Part shown: positions 26,985 through 35,584 of the stretch, in pieces
Layout: each line of letters starts with the position of its first letter
How positions within the stretch are numbered: the first letter of the stretch is position 1
Assembly: GCF_030527935.1 (NCBI RefSeq)
Contig: NZ_JAUMZV010000008.1
Coordinates: 1 to 64,000 of the forward strand
Reading direction: 5' to 3'
Length of the DNA stretch: 64,000 nucleotides
Origin: Kingella sp. (in: b-proteobacteria)
GTDB lineage: Bacteria; Pseudomonadota; Gammaproteobacteria; Burkholderiales; Neisseriaceae
Position numbers and translations under genes: made by a program
The notes under the pieces: generated by a model
The model's database searches: none
What the model saw: only the letters and a program-made list of their open reading frames with translations
Told to the model about the DNA's origin: nothing

Positions 26985-27215
26985 CAACGGGGTAAACAGG
27001 GGATGGAGCAAGGGTTTACCGCGTGAGAGAACCTGTTCGCCATCCCTGCGTGAGCTGTCCGCTGATGCAGATGGGTTGCAGGGCAAGGTGCAAAACGCAG
27101 GCAATAGCGAGACTATGGTCAAGTTTTGCAATGCCGCCATGCAACCAAGATGCGTGAGCGGCAGCCGTGCAGCGATTTTGAGCAGGTTCTTTAAGCGCAG
27201 GAAGTGAGTAAAACG
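26985..27215 (+). ncRNA. Structured RNA candidate with 5' pseudoknot (possible orphan HEARO/omega-RNA)
   Basis: Seen: GGTAAAC (26991-26997) pairs with GTTTACC (27014-27020), and GGGATGG (27000-27006) pairs with CCATCCC (27040-27046), an interleaved A-B-A'-B' pseudoknot. Downstream, GGTTGCA (27074-27080) pairs with TGCAACC (27140-27146), enclosing TGCAAAAC (27089-27096) with GTTTTGCA (27123-27130), which encloses ATAG/CTAT. The block has no DUS and no ORF. Inferred: a ~200-base standalone RNA with a 5' pseudoknot resembles, from memory, the HEARO RNA (omega-RNA) that guides IscB nucleases; orphan copies without iscB are known. No iscB is present here. The alternative is a cis-regulatory leader of the leftward NhaD-type gene, since all stems also form on that strand. 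Confidence 0.4.
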
Positions 27216-27405
27216 AATAAGGCAGCCTGAAAAGCCGCCTTGGTTGAGACGGCTTAATTGTAAAAAATTATTTACGAAAAGTCATCTTTTTGTGGGGATT
27301 TTTTGGATTGGGTTAAGAAATGTTGGAATGGGCTGGCAATCTGGCAAGGGCGTGGTGATGGTTTGCCGCGCTATTTGGGATTTCAGGCTGCCGCGTTTAC
27401 TCAAT

Positions 27406-27548
27406 AGGCAGCCTGAAAACCTAACATGGAGCGGCGGCGGCTCGCCGCCAAATTGCTTATGAAACATAGCATTACTGGTTTTCCAAAATGTCGGCGAGCC
27501 GCCGACGCTCCATCGGTTACAGGTTTTACAAAGGTTGCAGCCTGAAAA
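27406..27548 (+). repeat. DUS-bounded palindromic element, full copy
   Basis: DUS, ATGGAGCGGCGGCGGCTCG, spacer containing CTTATGAAACATAGC, right arm and tail ending in AAAGGTTGCAGCCTG. Its spacer is identical to that of the inverted copy at 28130-28262 on the other side of yfaE. Confidence 0.85.
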
Positions 27549-27612
27549 CAATACGCGCTGTGGCAAACTGTTTTTCTCTATAATCCCCCCTTTTGCTTTT
27601 CAGGCTGCCGTT

Positions 27613-27897
27613 ATGGTTAAGGTTACTACGCTGGATACGGAATTTGAATTATTGCCCGATGAATCGCTGCTCGCTGGTTTGGAGCGGACGAATCACGCGG
27701 TGGAATATCAATGCCGTAGCGGCTATTGCGGCTCTTGCAGGGTGAAGTTGCTGGCGGGCAAGGTGTCGTATCGGGAGATGCCGATGGCATATGTGGCGGA
27801 TGGGGAGATTTTGTCGTGCTGCTGCGTGTTGGAATCGGATGTGGTGGTGGGGTGTTGTTTGCGGGATGATGGGGCGCGGGATGATGGGGATGATTAG
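27613..27897 (+). CDS. yfaE: 2Fe-2S ferredoxin YfaE (ribonucleotide reductase maintenance type)
   Basis: 94 residues from the ATG at 27613; the longer frame upstream only translates repeat DNA. The plant-type 2Fe-2S loop is CRSGYCGSC with a fourth cysteine in the ILSCCC segment. In E. coli YfaE maintains the diferric-tyrosyl cofactor of NrdB and is encoded next to nrdAB. Here it is isolated, with no nrd genes nearby and inverted copies of one repeat on both sides. The last ten residues are an acidic D/R tail (RDDGARDDGDD). Confidence 0.88.
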   Translation: MVKVTTLDTEFELLPDESLLAGLERTNHAVEYQCRSGYCGSCRVKLLAGKVSYREMPMAYVADGEILSCCCVLESDVVVGCCLRDDGARDDGDD

Positions 27898-27925
27898 GCA
27901 GCCTGAAATGCCATTTAACCAATAA

Positions 27926-27957
27926 AAATCGCTTGGCGCGATACCAAGCGGTTTTTT
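27926..27957 (+). terminator. Rho-independent terminator after yfaE
   Basis: CGCTTGG (27930-27936) pairs with CCAAGCG (27944-27950), followed by GTTTTTT and then an inverted DUS. Confidence 0.8.
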
Positions 27958-28129
27958 GTTTTCAGGCTGCCTTGAACTGCGTGCGGGGTAAGGCTACACA
28001 CCACGCGGCTACGTTTACTACGCTGAACTTTGTTTTCAGGCTGCCTTTGGGTTATCGCACACCCAAAGGCAGCCGGAAAAACATTAAACCATCGCCGCCC
28101 GCTTCGGTTTGTCTCAAATGATTTAAAAA

Positions 28130-28262
28130 CCTGAAACCTTTGCAAAACCTGTAACCGATGGAGCGTCGGCGGCTCGCCGACATTTTGGAAAACCAGTAAT
28201 GCTATGTTTCATAAGCAATTTGGCGACGAGCCGTCGCCGCTCCATTTTAGGTTTCAGGCTGT
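28130..28262 (-). repeat. DUS-bounded palindromic element, inverted copy
   Basis: Complement of the unit at 27406-27548, including the same spacer. The DUS at its edges are degenerate (AACCTGAAA and TTTCAGGCTGTTG). Confidence 0.8.
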
Positions 28263-28328
28263 TGTTGGGGTTTTGCAAAGGTTTCAACCTGTGTTCACCA
28301 GTAACCGCTGTGAACACAGGTTCTAAAA

Positions 28329-29774
28329 CTACGCTTCGCTCCCCCCCACCGTTAGCCCTGCATCAATCCGCAGCGTGGGCTGCCCTACGCCCACGGGCAC
28401 GCTTTGCCCGTCTTTGCCGCAGATGCCGATGCCTGTGTCTAAGCGGCTGTCGTTGCCTATCATGGAAACGTGTTTGAGCACTTCGGGACCGTTGCCGATG
28501 ATGGTTGCGCCTTTAACGGGGTATTGCAATTTGCCGTTTTCCACCCACCATGCTTCGCTGGCGGAGAAGACGAATTTGCCGCTGGTAATGTCCACTTGCC
28601 CACCGCCAAAGTTCACGGCGTAGATGCCTTTTTGGATGCTGGCGATGATTTCTTCGGCTTCGTGCGTGCCGCTTTGCATAAAGGTGTTGGTCATGCGCGG
28701 CATGGGGGCGGATGAATAGCTTTCGCGCCGTCCGTTGCCTGTGATGCTTGTGCCCATTAGGCGGGCGTTGGTTTCGTCTTGCATATAGCCTGTTAGGATG
28801 CCGTCTTCAATCAACACGGTGCGGCGGGTTTCGTTGCCTTCATCGTCGATATTCAGGCTGCCTCGGCGGTCGGCGATGTTGCCTTGGTCAATCACGGTTA
28901 CGCCTTGGGCGGCAACGCGCTGCCCGATGAGCCCTGAAAACGCGCTGGTTTGCTTGCGGTTGAAGTCGCCCTCCAAGCCATGCCCTACGGCTTCGTGCAG
29001 CAGCACGCCTGGCCAGCCGCTGCCGAGCACCACGGTCATCGCGCCTGCGGGGGCGGGGCGGGATTCTAGGTTGGTTAGGGCTTGCTGCACGGCGTGGTTC
29101 ACATATTCTTGGATTTTGCTGTCGTTGAAATAGGCTAAATCAAAGCGTCCGCCACCGCCTGCGCTGCCTTGTTCGCGCCGCTCGCCTTGTTTGGCAATCA
29201 CGGTGAGACTTAATCGCACCAGCGGGCGGATGTCGGCGGCGTGTTTGCCGTCTAGCCGCGCGATGTAAACCATATCGTGCTCGCAGGTTAGCCCCGCCAT
29301 CACTTGCACGATGCGCGGGTCGGCGGCGCGGGCAAGCGTTTCTACTTTTTGCAGCAGGGCAACTTTTTGCGGCGAATCCAGCGTAGCAATCGGGTCAAAC
29401 GCGCCGTGCACGCTGGGGCAGCCTGAAACGGCGTTGGGCACGCGCACGGGCGTTTGGTTGCCCGCTTCGCCAATCACGCGCACGGCTTGGGCGGCGCGGC
29501 GCACGGCATCATCGGTTAGGCTATCGGCGTAGGCAAAGGCGGTTTTTTCGCCCGACACGGCGCGCACGCCTACGCCTTGGTTAATCTGATAACTGCCTGA
29601 TTTTACAATACCTTCGTCTAAATGCCAGCTTTCAAAGGCAGTGCGCTGGCAGTAAATATCGGCGTAGTCCATATGGTGCGCGCCGATAAGCGACAGAGAT
29701 TGCGCCAGCGTTTCGGCGGAAAGATGGTTGGCATGAAGCAGATTTTGCGCGACGGTTTGGGGGATGGATTGCAT
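28329..29774 (-). CDS. tldD: Metalloprotease TldD
   Basis: 481 residues, full length. TldD pairs with TldE (PmbA) in a zinc protease that trims unfolded peptides and matures some peptide antibiotics. The zinc-binding HExxxH is visible as HEAVGH at residues 260-265, and the C-terminal GICGKDGQSVPVGVGQPTLRI is typical. No pmbA/tldE is in the window. Single leftward gene. Confidence 0.96.
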   Translation of the reverse strand: MQSIPQTVAQNLLHANHLSAETLAQSLSLIGAHHMDYADIYCQRTAFESWHLDEGIVKSGSYQINQGVGVRAVSGEKTAFAYADSLTDDAVRRAAQAVRVIGEAGNQTPVRVPNAVSGCPSVHGAFDPIATLDSPQKVALLQKVETLARAADPRIVQVMAGLTCEHDMVYIARLDGKHAADIRPLVRLSLTVIAKQGERREQGSAGGGGRFDLAYFNDSKIQEYVNHAVQQALTNLESRPAPAGAMTVVLGSGWPGVLLHEAVGHGLEGDFNRKQTSAFSGLIGQRVAAQGVTVIDQGNIADRRGSLNIDDEGNETRRTVLIEDGILTGYMQDETNARLMGTSITGNGRRESYSSAPMPRMTNTFMQSGTHEAEEIIASIQKGIYAVNFGGGQVDITSGKFVFSASEAWWVENGKLQYPVKGATIIGNGPEVLKHVSMIGNDSRLDTGIGICGKDGQSVPVGVGQPTLRIDAGLTVGGSEA

Positions 29775-30366
29775 GGTTTTCAGGCTGCCTAATCAATAAA
29801 AAGAAGTGGATTATACTGGAAATTGGGGGTGGATTTTAGGGGGCGCGCGTGGCGTGTTTGCTTGGTTAGGCAGCCTGAAAAACAAAAACCGCTTGCTGTT
29901 CAGCCAAACAGTTTTTGCTGGATGGATTGGGTTTCAGGCTGCATCCATCATCCGCGCAGTTTGAAACAGAGCATGGCGTATCGCCGCCATACCCACTCTT
30001 TTCCATTGCTGTGGCGCAAGCGTTTCAGGCTGCCTTTGGGCATGGCAAAAGCAGCCTGAAAAGCAAAACCGCTTGCTGTTGAGCCAAACGGTTTTTTGTT
30101 GGATGGATTTTCAGGCTGCTTTTGGCATGGGAATACGATTAGGCAGCCTGAAACCCAAAATGGAGCGGCGACAGCTCGTCGCCAACACTTCAAACACCGC
30201 ATGACTGATTTGCCAAGATGTCGGCGAGCCGCCGACGCTCCATCGGTTGCGGGTTTGGCAAAGGTTTCAGGCTGCCTTGTTATCATCCAATAGGCAGCCT
30301 GAAAAATGGTTTTGGTGTAGCGCAGACGGTTTTTGCGAGACAGATTGGGTTTCAGGCTGCCTAACT
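29775..30366. other. Repeat-filled intergenic region left of IS copy 1
   Basis: Nearly 600 bases containing about eight DUS, three hairpins of the type AAACCGCTTGCTGTT..GCCAAAC(G)GTTTTT (29886, 30065, 30307 areas) and a full palindromic element at 30141-30277. No gene. Confidence 0.7.
30141..30277 (+). repeat. DUS-bounded palindromic element, full copy
   Basis: Complete unit with perfect DUS at both edges, ATGGAGCGGCGACAGCTCG left arm and TGTCGGCGAGCCGCCGACG right arm. Confidence 0.85.
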
Positions 30367-31242
30367 TGTAGAAACCAGTAGCGTTGTTTACAGTATTTCC
30401 AGGAGAATACTGACATGAACATGCACAAAAACACCCGGCTCACCCCGCACCACCGCCAAGCCATTTGGACAGCATACACACAGGAGAAGGAGAGCGTCAC
30501 CTCCCTGGCTCGTCGTTACCAAGTCAGCCGCGTCACCATCTACCGCGCACTTAAAGCCGCAAGGGGCAGGCTGCCCAAACCCCAAACCAGCACCAACAAC
30601 CGTTTCAAACAGGCAAAGTACGGAATGAAACGCCTGGCCAAGGTAGAACGCAGTATTCAGGAAAAACTCAAAAAGCAGGCCAAACGCTACAACAAGTCCT
30701 ATCCCGGCGAAATGGTGCACGTCGATACCAAACGGCTGCCGCTGCTCAAAGGGCAGAAAGCCACCGATAAGCGGGATTACCTGTTTGTCGCCATTGATGA
30801 TTTCTCAAGAGAGCTGTACGCCGCCATCCTGCCGGACAAAACCGCAGACAGTGCGGCCAAGTTCCTAACGGAACAAGTCATCGAACCCTGCCCCTATTTG
30901 ATCGAGTGCGTGTATTCGGACAACGGCAGCGAATATAAAGGCGGGGCAAGTCATGCTTTCGGCACTGCCTGTTATGAAAACGGCATCAATCAAAAGTTTA
31001 CCTGTCCTGCCCGTCCGCAGACCAACGGTAAAGCCGAGAGGGTTATTCGAACGATTATGGAAATGTGGCACGAAAAGCAGAGTTTTGACAGTCCGGAACA
31101 CCGGCAAAAGGAGCTGTGCCGATTCGTGAACTTTTATAACACCGTGAAGCCGCACGGCAGCTTGGACGGCGATACGCCGTTTGAGGTCTTGCAGGCTTAC
31201 TTTTCCCAACCTGTGGTGTAAACAACGCGGTTATTTTCTACA
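30367..31242 (+). mobile_element. IS481-family insertion sequence, copy 1
   Basis: 876 bp. Left terminal repeat TGTAGAAACC..GTTGTTTACA and right terminal repeat TGTAAACAACGC..TTTCTACA are imperfect inverted repeats of about 26 bp. It carries one transposase gene preceded by CCAGGAGAA. No target-site duplication could be found in the flanks. Confidence 0.9.
30415..31221 (+). CDS. IS481-family transposase
   Basis: 268 residues. An N-terminal helix-turn-helix (SLARRYQVSRVTIYRAL) is followed by an rve-type integrase core with the DDE residues in VHVDTKR, YSDNGSEYKG and GKAERVIRT. It has its own ribosome site AGGAG 10 bases upstream of the ATG. The protein differs from the copy at 39601 by one residue (T versus S in KESVTSL), so both insertions are recent or are kept alike by gene conversion. 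Confidence 0.95.
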   Translation: MNMHKNTRLTPHHRQAIWTAYTQEKESVTSLARRYQVSRVTIYRALKAARGRLPKPQTSTNNRFKQAKYGMKRLAKVERSIQEKLKKQAKRYNKSYPGEMVHVDTKRLPLLKGQKATDKRDYLFVAIDDFSRELYAAILPDKTADSAAKFLTEQVIEPCPYLIECVYSDNGSEYKGGASHAFGTACYENGINQKFTCPARPQTNGKAERVIRTIMEMWHEKQSFDSPEHRQKELCRFVNFYNTVKPHGSLDGDTPFEVLQAYFSQPVV

Positions 31243-31325
31243 GCATCTACGTCAGCCGATTACAAAACTCAAAACTTTTATTTTAAATTATCAATGTAGT
31301 AATGGTGCTGCCTGAGAGGGATTGA

Positions 31326-31331
31326 TATAAT
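31326..31331 (+). promoter_or_regulatory. Extended -10 promoter of hsdR
   Basis: TGaTATAAT (31323-31331) lies 36 bases upstream of the hsdR ATG, with a CCAGGAG ribosome site in between. There is no good -35, as is usual for extended -10 promoters. Confidence 0.5.
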
Positions 31332-31366
31332 TTTCGACTTGTGAAGAATAGCCAGGAGAAGTCTGA

Positions 31367-34300
31367 ATGTCCCAAATCCACAACGAAAATTCCCGCGTCA
31401 AAATCCCCGCCATTTTGCATCTGATGCGCTTGGGCTACGATTACCTCTCGCTCAAAAACGAAAATTGGGATAAACCAACCAACATCTTTCCCGAAATCTT
31501 TATAGAAAGCCTCTGCCGCATCAATCCCGATTTATCGCCGGACGATGCGCACCGTTTGCTGACGGATATCAGCATTGAATTAGATAACGAAGACTTGGGG
31601 CAAGACTTTTACAAACGCCTCACCAATCAATCCGGCGGCAAGAAACTGATCGACTTCCAAAATTTCAATAACAACAGTTTCCACGTTGTAACCGAATTGC
31701 CCTGCATTAACGGCGATGAAGAATTCCGCCCCGACATTACCCTGCTGGTAAACGGCATGCCTTTAGTCTTTATCGAAGTCAAAAAGCCCAACAACAAAGG
31801 CGGCATCGGCGAAGAGCGGGAGCGCATGGGCAAACGCGCGAAAAATCCCAAATTCCGCCGTTTTATCAACATCACCCAATTCATGATTTTTTCCAACAAC
31901 ATGGAATACGACGACGGTGCAACCGAGGCGGCGCAAGGTGCGTTTTACGCTTCGCCTGCTTACGGCAAGCCCGTGTTTAACTACTTCCGCGAAGAGCATA
32001 AATTAAACCTTGCCGAATTATTGAACACGCTTTCAGACGACCTGGAAAACAACGTTCTGCAAGACAATAATCTGCCCGTTATCAAACACAGCCCCGAATT
32101 TATCAGCAACAAATCGTCCGATACGCCGACCAACCGCATCCTGACTTCGCTGCTTTGCCGCGAGCGCCTCGCTTTTCTTCTGCAACATGGGCTGACGTAC
32201 GTTAAAAGTAACCAAGGCGCGCCGCAAAAACACATCATGCGCTATCCGCAGCTATTTGCCACCCTTGCCATCGAAAAACATTTATCAAACTGCGGCAAAA
32301 AAGGCGTGATTTGGCATACCCAAGGCTCCGGCAAAACCGCGCTTGCCTATTACAACACCCGCTACCTGACCCACTATTACGCCAAACAGGGCATCGAGCC
32401 GAAATTCTATTTCATCGTGGACAGGCTCGATTTATTGAAACAAGCGCAGCGGGAATTTACCGCCCGCGACTTAATCGTCCATACCATCGACAGCCGCGAA
32501 GCCTTTGCTGCCGACATCAAATCCGCCCAAACCCTGCACAACCACGCAGGCAAGGCGGAAATCACTGTCGTCAACATCCAAAAATTCAAAGACGACCCCG
32601 ATGTCGTCGCCCGTAACGACTACGACCTCGCCATCCAGCGCGTCTATTTTCTCGACGAAGTACACCGCAGCTACAACCCCAAAGGCTCGTTTCTTGCCAA
32701 CCTCAACCAGTCCGACGTAAACGCCGTCAAAATCGGGTTGACCGGCACGCCGCTTATCGGCGTAACCGCAGGCAACGTTAATACCCGCGAGCTCTTCGGC
32801 GACTACATCCATAAATACTATTACAACGCCTCCATCGCCGACGGCTACACCCTGCGCCTGATTCGCGAGGCCATCAGCAGCCAATACAAAGCCGAATTGC
32901 AGGCTGCATTGGCGCAGCTTGAAGTCGAAAAAGGCAGCTTTGACCGCAAAGAAATCTACGCCCATCCGCACTTCGTCCGCCCGATGCTTGATTACATCTT
33001 GGACGACTTCGCCAAATTCAGAAAAACCAACCAAGACGAAAGCCTAGGCGCCATGGTCGTTTGTGACAGCGCAGAACAGGCACGCCAGCTTTTTGAGCAT
33101 TTTCAGACGGCCTCAGATCATAATTTCACCGCCGCGCTGATATTGCACGACGTCGGCACAAAGGACGAACGCGACCAATGGGTCAAAGATTTCAAAGCGG
33201 GCAAAATCGACATCTTGTTTGTGTACAACATGCTTTTGACCGGCTTTGATGCGCCGCGCCTGAAAAAGCTCTATTTGGGCAGACTAATCAAAGCCCATAA
33301 CCTTTTACAAACCCTGACCCGCGTCAACCGCACCTACAAATCTTACCGTTACGGCTATGTTGTCGATTTTGCCGACATCGAGCGCGAATTTGACAAAACC
33401 AACCGCGCCTATTGGGACGAACTTTCTAACGAATTGGGCGACGAAATCGGCAGTTACAGCCAGCTATTCAAAACGGCAGAAGAAATCGAACAGGAAATTG
33501 CAGACATTAAAAACGCCCTGTTTGATTTCGATACCGAAAACGCCGAAGAATTTTGCCGCCAAATCAGCCAAATAGAAGACAAAAAACAGCTTCTAGCCCT
33601 AAAAAAAGCCCTGCAAACCGCCAAAGAGCTATACAACGCTCTGCGTCTGCAAGGCAGCCACGAATTTCTTGTGCATCTGGATTTTGACAAACTCAATCTC
33701 CTGTACCGCGAAACCGCCGCCCGTCTGGATACCTTAAACCTTGCCGAAAAATTGCAGCAAGGCGACACCGCCCATTTGCTCAATGAAGCGCTGGAAGACG
33801 TTTACTTCCAATTCGTCAAAATCGGCGAAGCCGAACTCAAACTTGCCGACGATTTGAAAGACATCATGCGCAAAGTCCGCGAAGGACTGGCGGGCAACTT
33901 CGACCAAGACGACCCCGAATACATCAGCCTGCGCGAAGAACTGGAACGCATCTTCAAGAAAAAGAACCTCGCCGAAGTTGGGCAGGAAGAAATGCAGGCA
34001 AACATCGCCACACTCGAAACCGTCTATGCTCAAATCAAAGAGCTGAACCGCCAAAACGACCTCTTGCGGCATAAATACGGCGGCGACGCCAAATATGCCC
34101 GCATCCACAAACGTCTGCGCGAAAACCCTGCTCTCTACGGCGACAAACTCAAAGTCTTTAACGCGCTAAACGGTGTAAAAACCGATGCCGACCAAAAAGT
34201 GCTGGATATGGAGCAGATTTTGGACAATCAAAATTACTTTGAAAAACAAATGCAGGGCATCGTATTAAAACGCTTTAGAACGGAACAGCAATTTCCTGTT

Positions 34301-34372
34301 CAACCCGCCGACATCCAAGCCATCAACCGCCTATTGGTGCGGGAGTATTTAAAAGAAAGCGGGCGGATTTAA
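31367..34372 (+). CDS. hsdR: Type I restriction endonuclease subunit R
   Basis: 1001 residues. The nuclease site is the PD-(D/E)xK pattern RPDITLLVNG..FIEVKK (D123, E137, K139). The translocase motor shows motif I GSGKT (320-324), motif II DEVH (430-433) and LTGTPLIG after it. HsdR joins HsdM2-HsdS, pumps unmethylated DNA and cuts at a distance. First gene of an hsdR-rhuM-hsdS-hsdM run inside an IS-bracketed island. A Neisseria-dialect DUS (33102-33113) lies within its coding sequence, a sign of foreign origin. Confidence 0.96.
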   Translation: MSQIHNENSRVKIPAILHLMRLGYDYLSLKNENWDKPTNIFPEIFIESLCRINPDLSPDDAHRLLTDISIELDNEDLGQDFYKRLTNQSGGKKLIDFQNFNNNSFHVVTELPCINGDEEFRPDITLLVNGMPLVFIEVKKPNNKGGIGEERERMGKRAKNPKFRRFINITQFMIFSNNMEYDDGATEAAQGAFYASPAYGKPVFNYFREEHKLNLAELLNTLSDDLENNVLQDNNLPVIKHSPEFISNKSSDTPTNRILTSLLCRERLAFLLQHGLTYVKSNQGAPQKHIMRYPQLFATLAIEKHLSNCGKKGVIWHTQGSGKTALAYYNTRYLTHYYAKQGIEPKFYFIVDRLDLLKQAQREFTARDLIVHTIDSREAFAADIKSAQTLHNHAGKAEITVVNIQKFKDDPDVVARNDYDLAIQRVYFLDEVHRSYNPKGSFLANLNQSDVNAVKIGLTGTPLIGVTAGNVNTRELFGDYIHKYYYNASIADGYTLRLIREAISSQYKAELQAALAQLEVEKGSFDRKEIYAHPHFVRPMLDYILDDFAKFRKTNQDESLGAMVVCDSAEQARQLFEHFQTASDHNFTAALILHDVGTKDERDQWVKDFKAGKIDILFVYNMLLTGFDAPRLKKLYLGRLIKAHNLLQTLTRVNRTYKSYRYGYVVDFADIEREFDKTNRAYWDELSNELGDEIGSYSQLFKTAEEIEQEIADIKNALFDFDTENAEEFCRQISQIEDKKQLLALKKALQTAKELYNALRLQGSHEFLVHLDFDKLNLLYRETAARLDTLNLAEKLQQGDTAHLLNEALEDVYFQFVKIGEAELKLADDLKDIMRKVREGLAGNFDQDDPEYISLREELERIFKKKNLAEVGQEEMQANIATLETVYAQIKELNRQNDLLRHKYGGDAKYARIHKRLRENPALYGDKLKVFNALNGVKTDADQKVLDMEQILDNQNYFEKQMQGIVLKRFRTEQQFPVQPADIQAINRLLVREYLKESGRI
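33102..33113 (-). other. Neisseria-dialect uptake sequence AGGCCGTCTGAA inside hsdR
   Basis: TTCAGACGGCCT on the + strand, the complement of the AG-DUS of Neisseria, not the Kingella form used everywhere outside the island. Confidence 0.85.
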
Positions 34373-34382
34373 GGAGTAGATT

Positions 34383-34394
34383 TTCAGGCAGCCT
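34383..34394 (-). other. Uptake-sequence variant AGGCTGCCTGAA between hsdR and rhuM
   Basis: TTCAGGCAGCCT on the + strand. It differs by one base from the local Kingella form and matches the variant described for Simonsiella. Confidence 0.6.
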
Positions 34395-34420
34395 TAACCA
34401 TTTATAAATACAGGAAAGCT

Positions 34421-35410
34421 ATGCACAACAACGACATCATCATCTACACCACAGAAGACGGACTATCCGAATTTACCCTGCGCGAGCTTGACGGCGAACT
34501 ATGGCTTACCCAAAAAGAAATTGCCGAACTCTACCAAACCAGCAAACAAAACATCGGTAAACACATCAAAGCCATATTTGCAGAACAAGAACTGGACGAT
34601 TCAGTTGTAAACTTTCAGTTTACAACTGCCGCAGACGGCAAGAACTACCGCATGGGGCTTTATCCCCTCTCCCTAATCATCGCCGTCGGCTACCGCGTCC
34701 GCTCCACACGCGGTACACAATTCCGCCAATGGGCAACACGGACATTGGGCGAATACATCAGCAAGGGCTTCGTATTAAACGACGACCGGCTGAAAAACCC
34801 GCCTGTCGGGACAAACCGTGCCGAAGATCAGTTTGAACAGTTGCTCAACCGTATCAGGGACATCCGCAGCAGCGAACGGCGGATGTATCTGCGTGTGCGC
34901 GAAATATTCGCCATGGCGGCGGATTACCAGCCCAGCTTCAAAGAAACCACCCATTTTTTCAAAATCATACAAAACAAACTTCACTACGCTTGCACCCGCC
35001 ATACCGCCCCTGAAATTATTTACCAAAGGGCAGATGCGGGGAAACCCAATATGGGGCTGACCCATTGGCGGGGCAAAGAAATCGCCAAAGCCGATGTAAC
35101 CGTTGCCAAAAATTACCTGAACGAGGCAGAAATCGACGCCCTCAACCGCATCGTTTCCATGTGGCTGGATTTTGCCGAAGACCAGGCGAGCATGAAAAAA
35201 CAGATATTCCTGCAAGACTGGACGGAAAAACTGGATGCCTTCCTCGCATTCAATGACCGCCAAGTCTTACAAACGGCAGGGACAATCAGCAAAACGCAGG
35301 CAGACGAAAAAGCCCGCATCGAATACGAAAAACTTGCCGCCGCACGCAGACTGGAAAAAGAACGCGAGGGCGAACGCCATATTGCCGAACTGCTGAGCCT
35401 GAAAAAATAG
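34421..35410 (+). CDS. rhuM: RhuM family protein (virulence-associated RhuM-like)
   Basis: 329 residues. N-terminal winged-helix-like region (ELWLTQKEIAELYQTSKQNIGKHIKAIF) and the family core AVGYRVRSTRGTQFRQWATRTLGEYISKGFVLNDDRLK match RhuM, first named in Salmonella pathogenicity island 3 and frequent inside type I restriction loci. The C-terminal 60 residues are charged and probably helical. The molecular function is unknown; DNA binding is an inference from the N-terminus. It lies 48 bases after hsdR and ~170 bases before hsdS. Confidence 0.88.
   Translation: MHNNDIIIYTTEDGLSEFTLRELDGELWLTQKEIAELYQTSKQNIGKHIKAIFAEQELDDSVVNFQFTTAADGKNYRMGLYPLSLIIAVGYRVRSTRGTQFRQWATRTLGEYISKGFVLNDDRLKNPPVGTNRAEDQFEQLLNRIRDIRSSERRMYLRVREIFAMAADYQPSFKETTHFFKIIQNKLHYACTRHTAPEIIYQRADAGKPNMGLTHWRGKEIAKADVTVAKNYLNEAEIDALNRIVSMWLDFAEDQASMKKQIFLQDWTEKLDAFLAFNDRQVLQTAGTISKTQADEKARIEYEKLAAARRLEKEREGERHIAELLSLKK
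34602..34628 (+). repeat. Perfect 12-bp palindrome inside rhuM
   Basis: CAGTTGTAAACT, a 3-base loop TTC, then AGTTTACAACTG. The arms are fully complementary and the segment encodes the variable SVVNFQFTT stretch. Confidence 0.7.
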
Positions 35411-35463
35411 CAGGCATCAATGCAGGCTGCTTAAAAAAGTGCGGTCGGATTTTGAAATGTTTT

Positions 35464-35475
35464 TTCAGACGACCT
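35464..35475 (-). other. Neisseria mucosa-type uptake sequence AGGTCGTCTGAA between rhuM and hsdS
   Basis: TTCAGACGACCT on the + strand. This variant is described for the N. mucosa/sicca group and recurs at 38591-38602. Confidence 0.75.
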
Positions 35476-35584
35476 TTATTATGGAGTAAATATTTTTGCT
35501 TACTGGAAACTGTGATGATTCTGCATAGTAAGGCGAAAGATTATTTTGCAAGTTGGTGGCTAGATAAAAAATTGAGATAAAAAT

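Larger units (their letters stand above)
26878..27612. other. Gene-free region upstream of the NhaD-type gene
   Basis: 735 bases without a gene. The first ~350 bases are GC-rich, lack DUS and fold into a pseudoknot and nested stems (listed separately). From about 27220 come DUS copies and a full palindromic element (27406-27548). Confidence 0.7.

Noticed and set aside
26985..27215. RNase P RNA (rnpB), because GGTAAAC and GGAGCAAG both occur
   Set aside because: The universal P4 strands and the GAGGAAAGTCC block are absent, and the pairing pattern is different.
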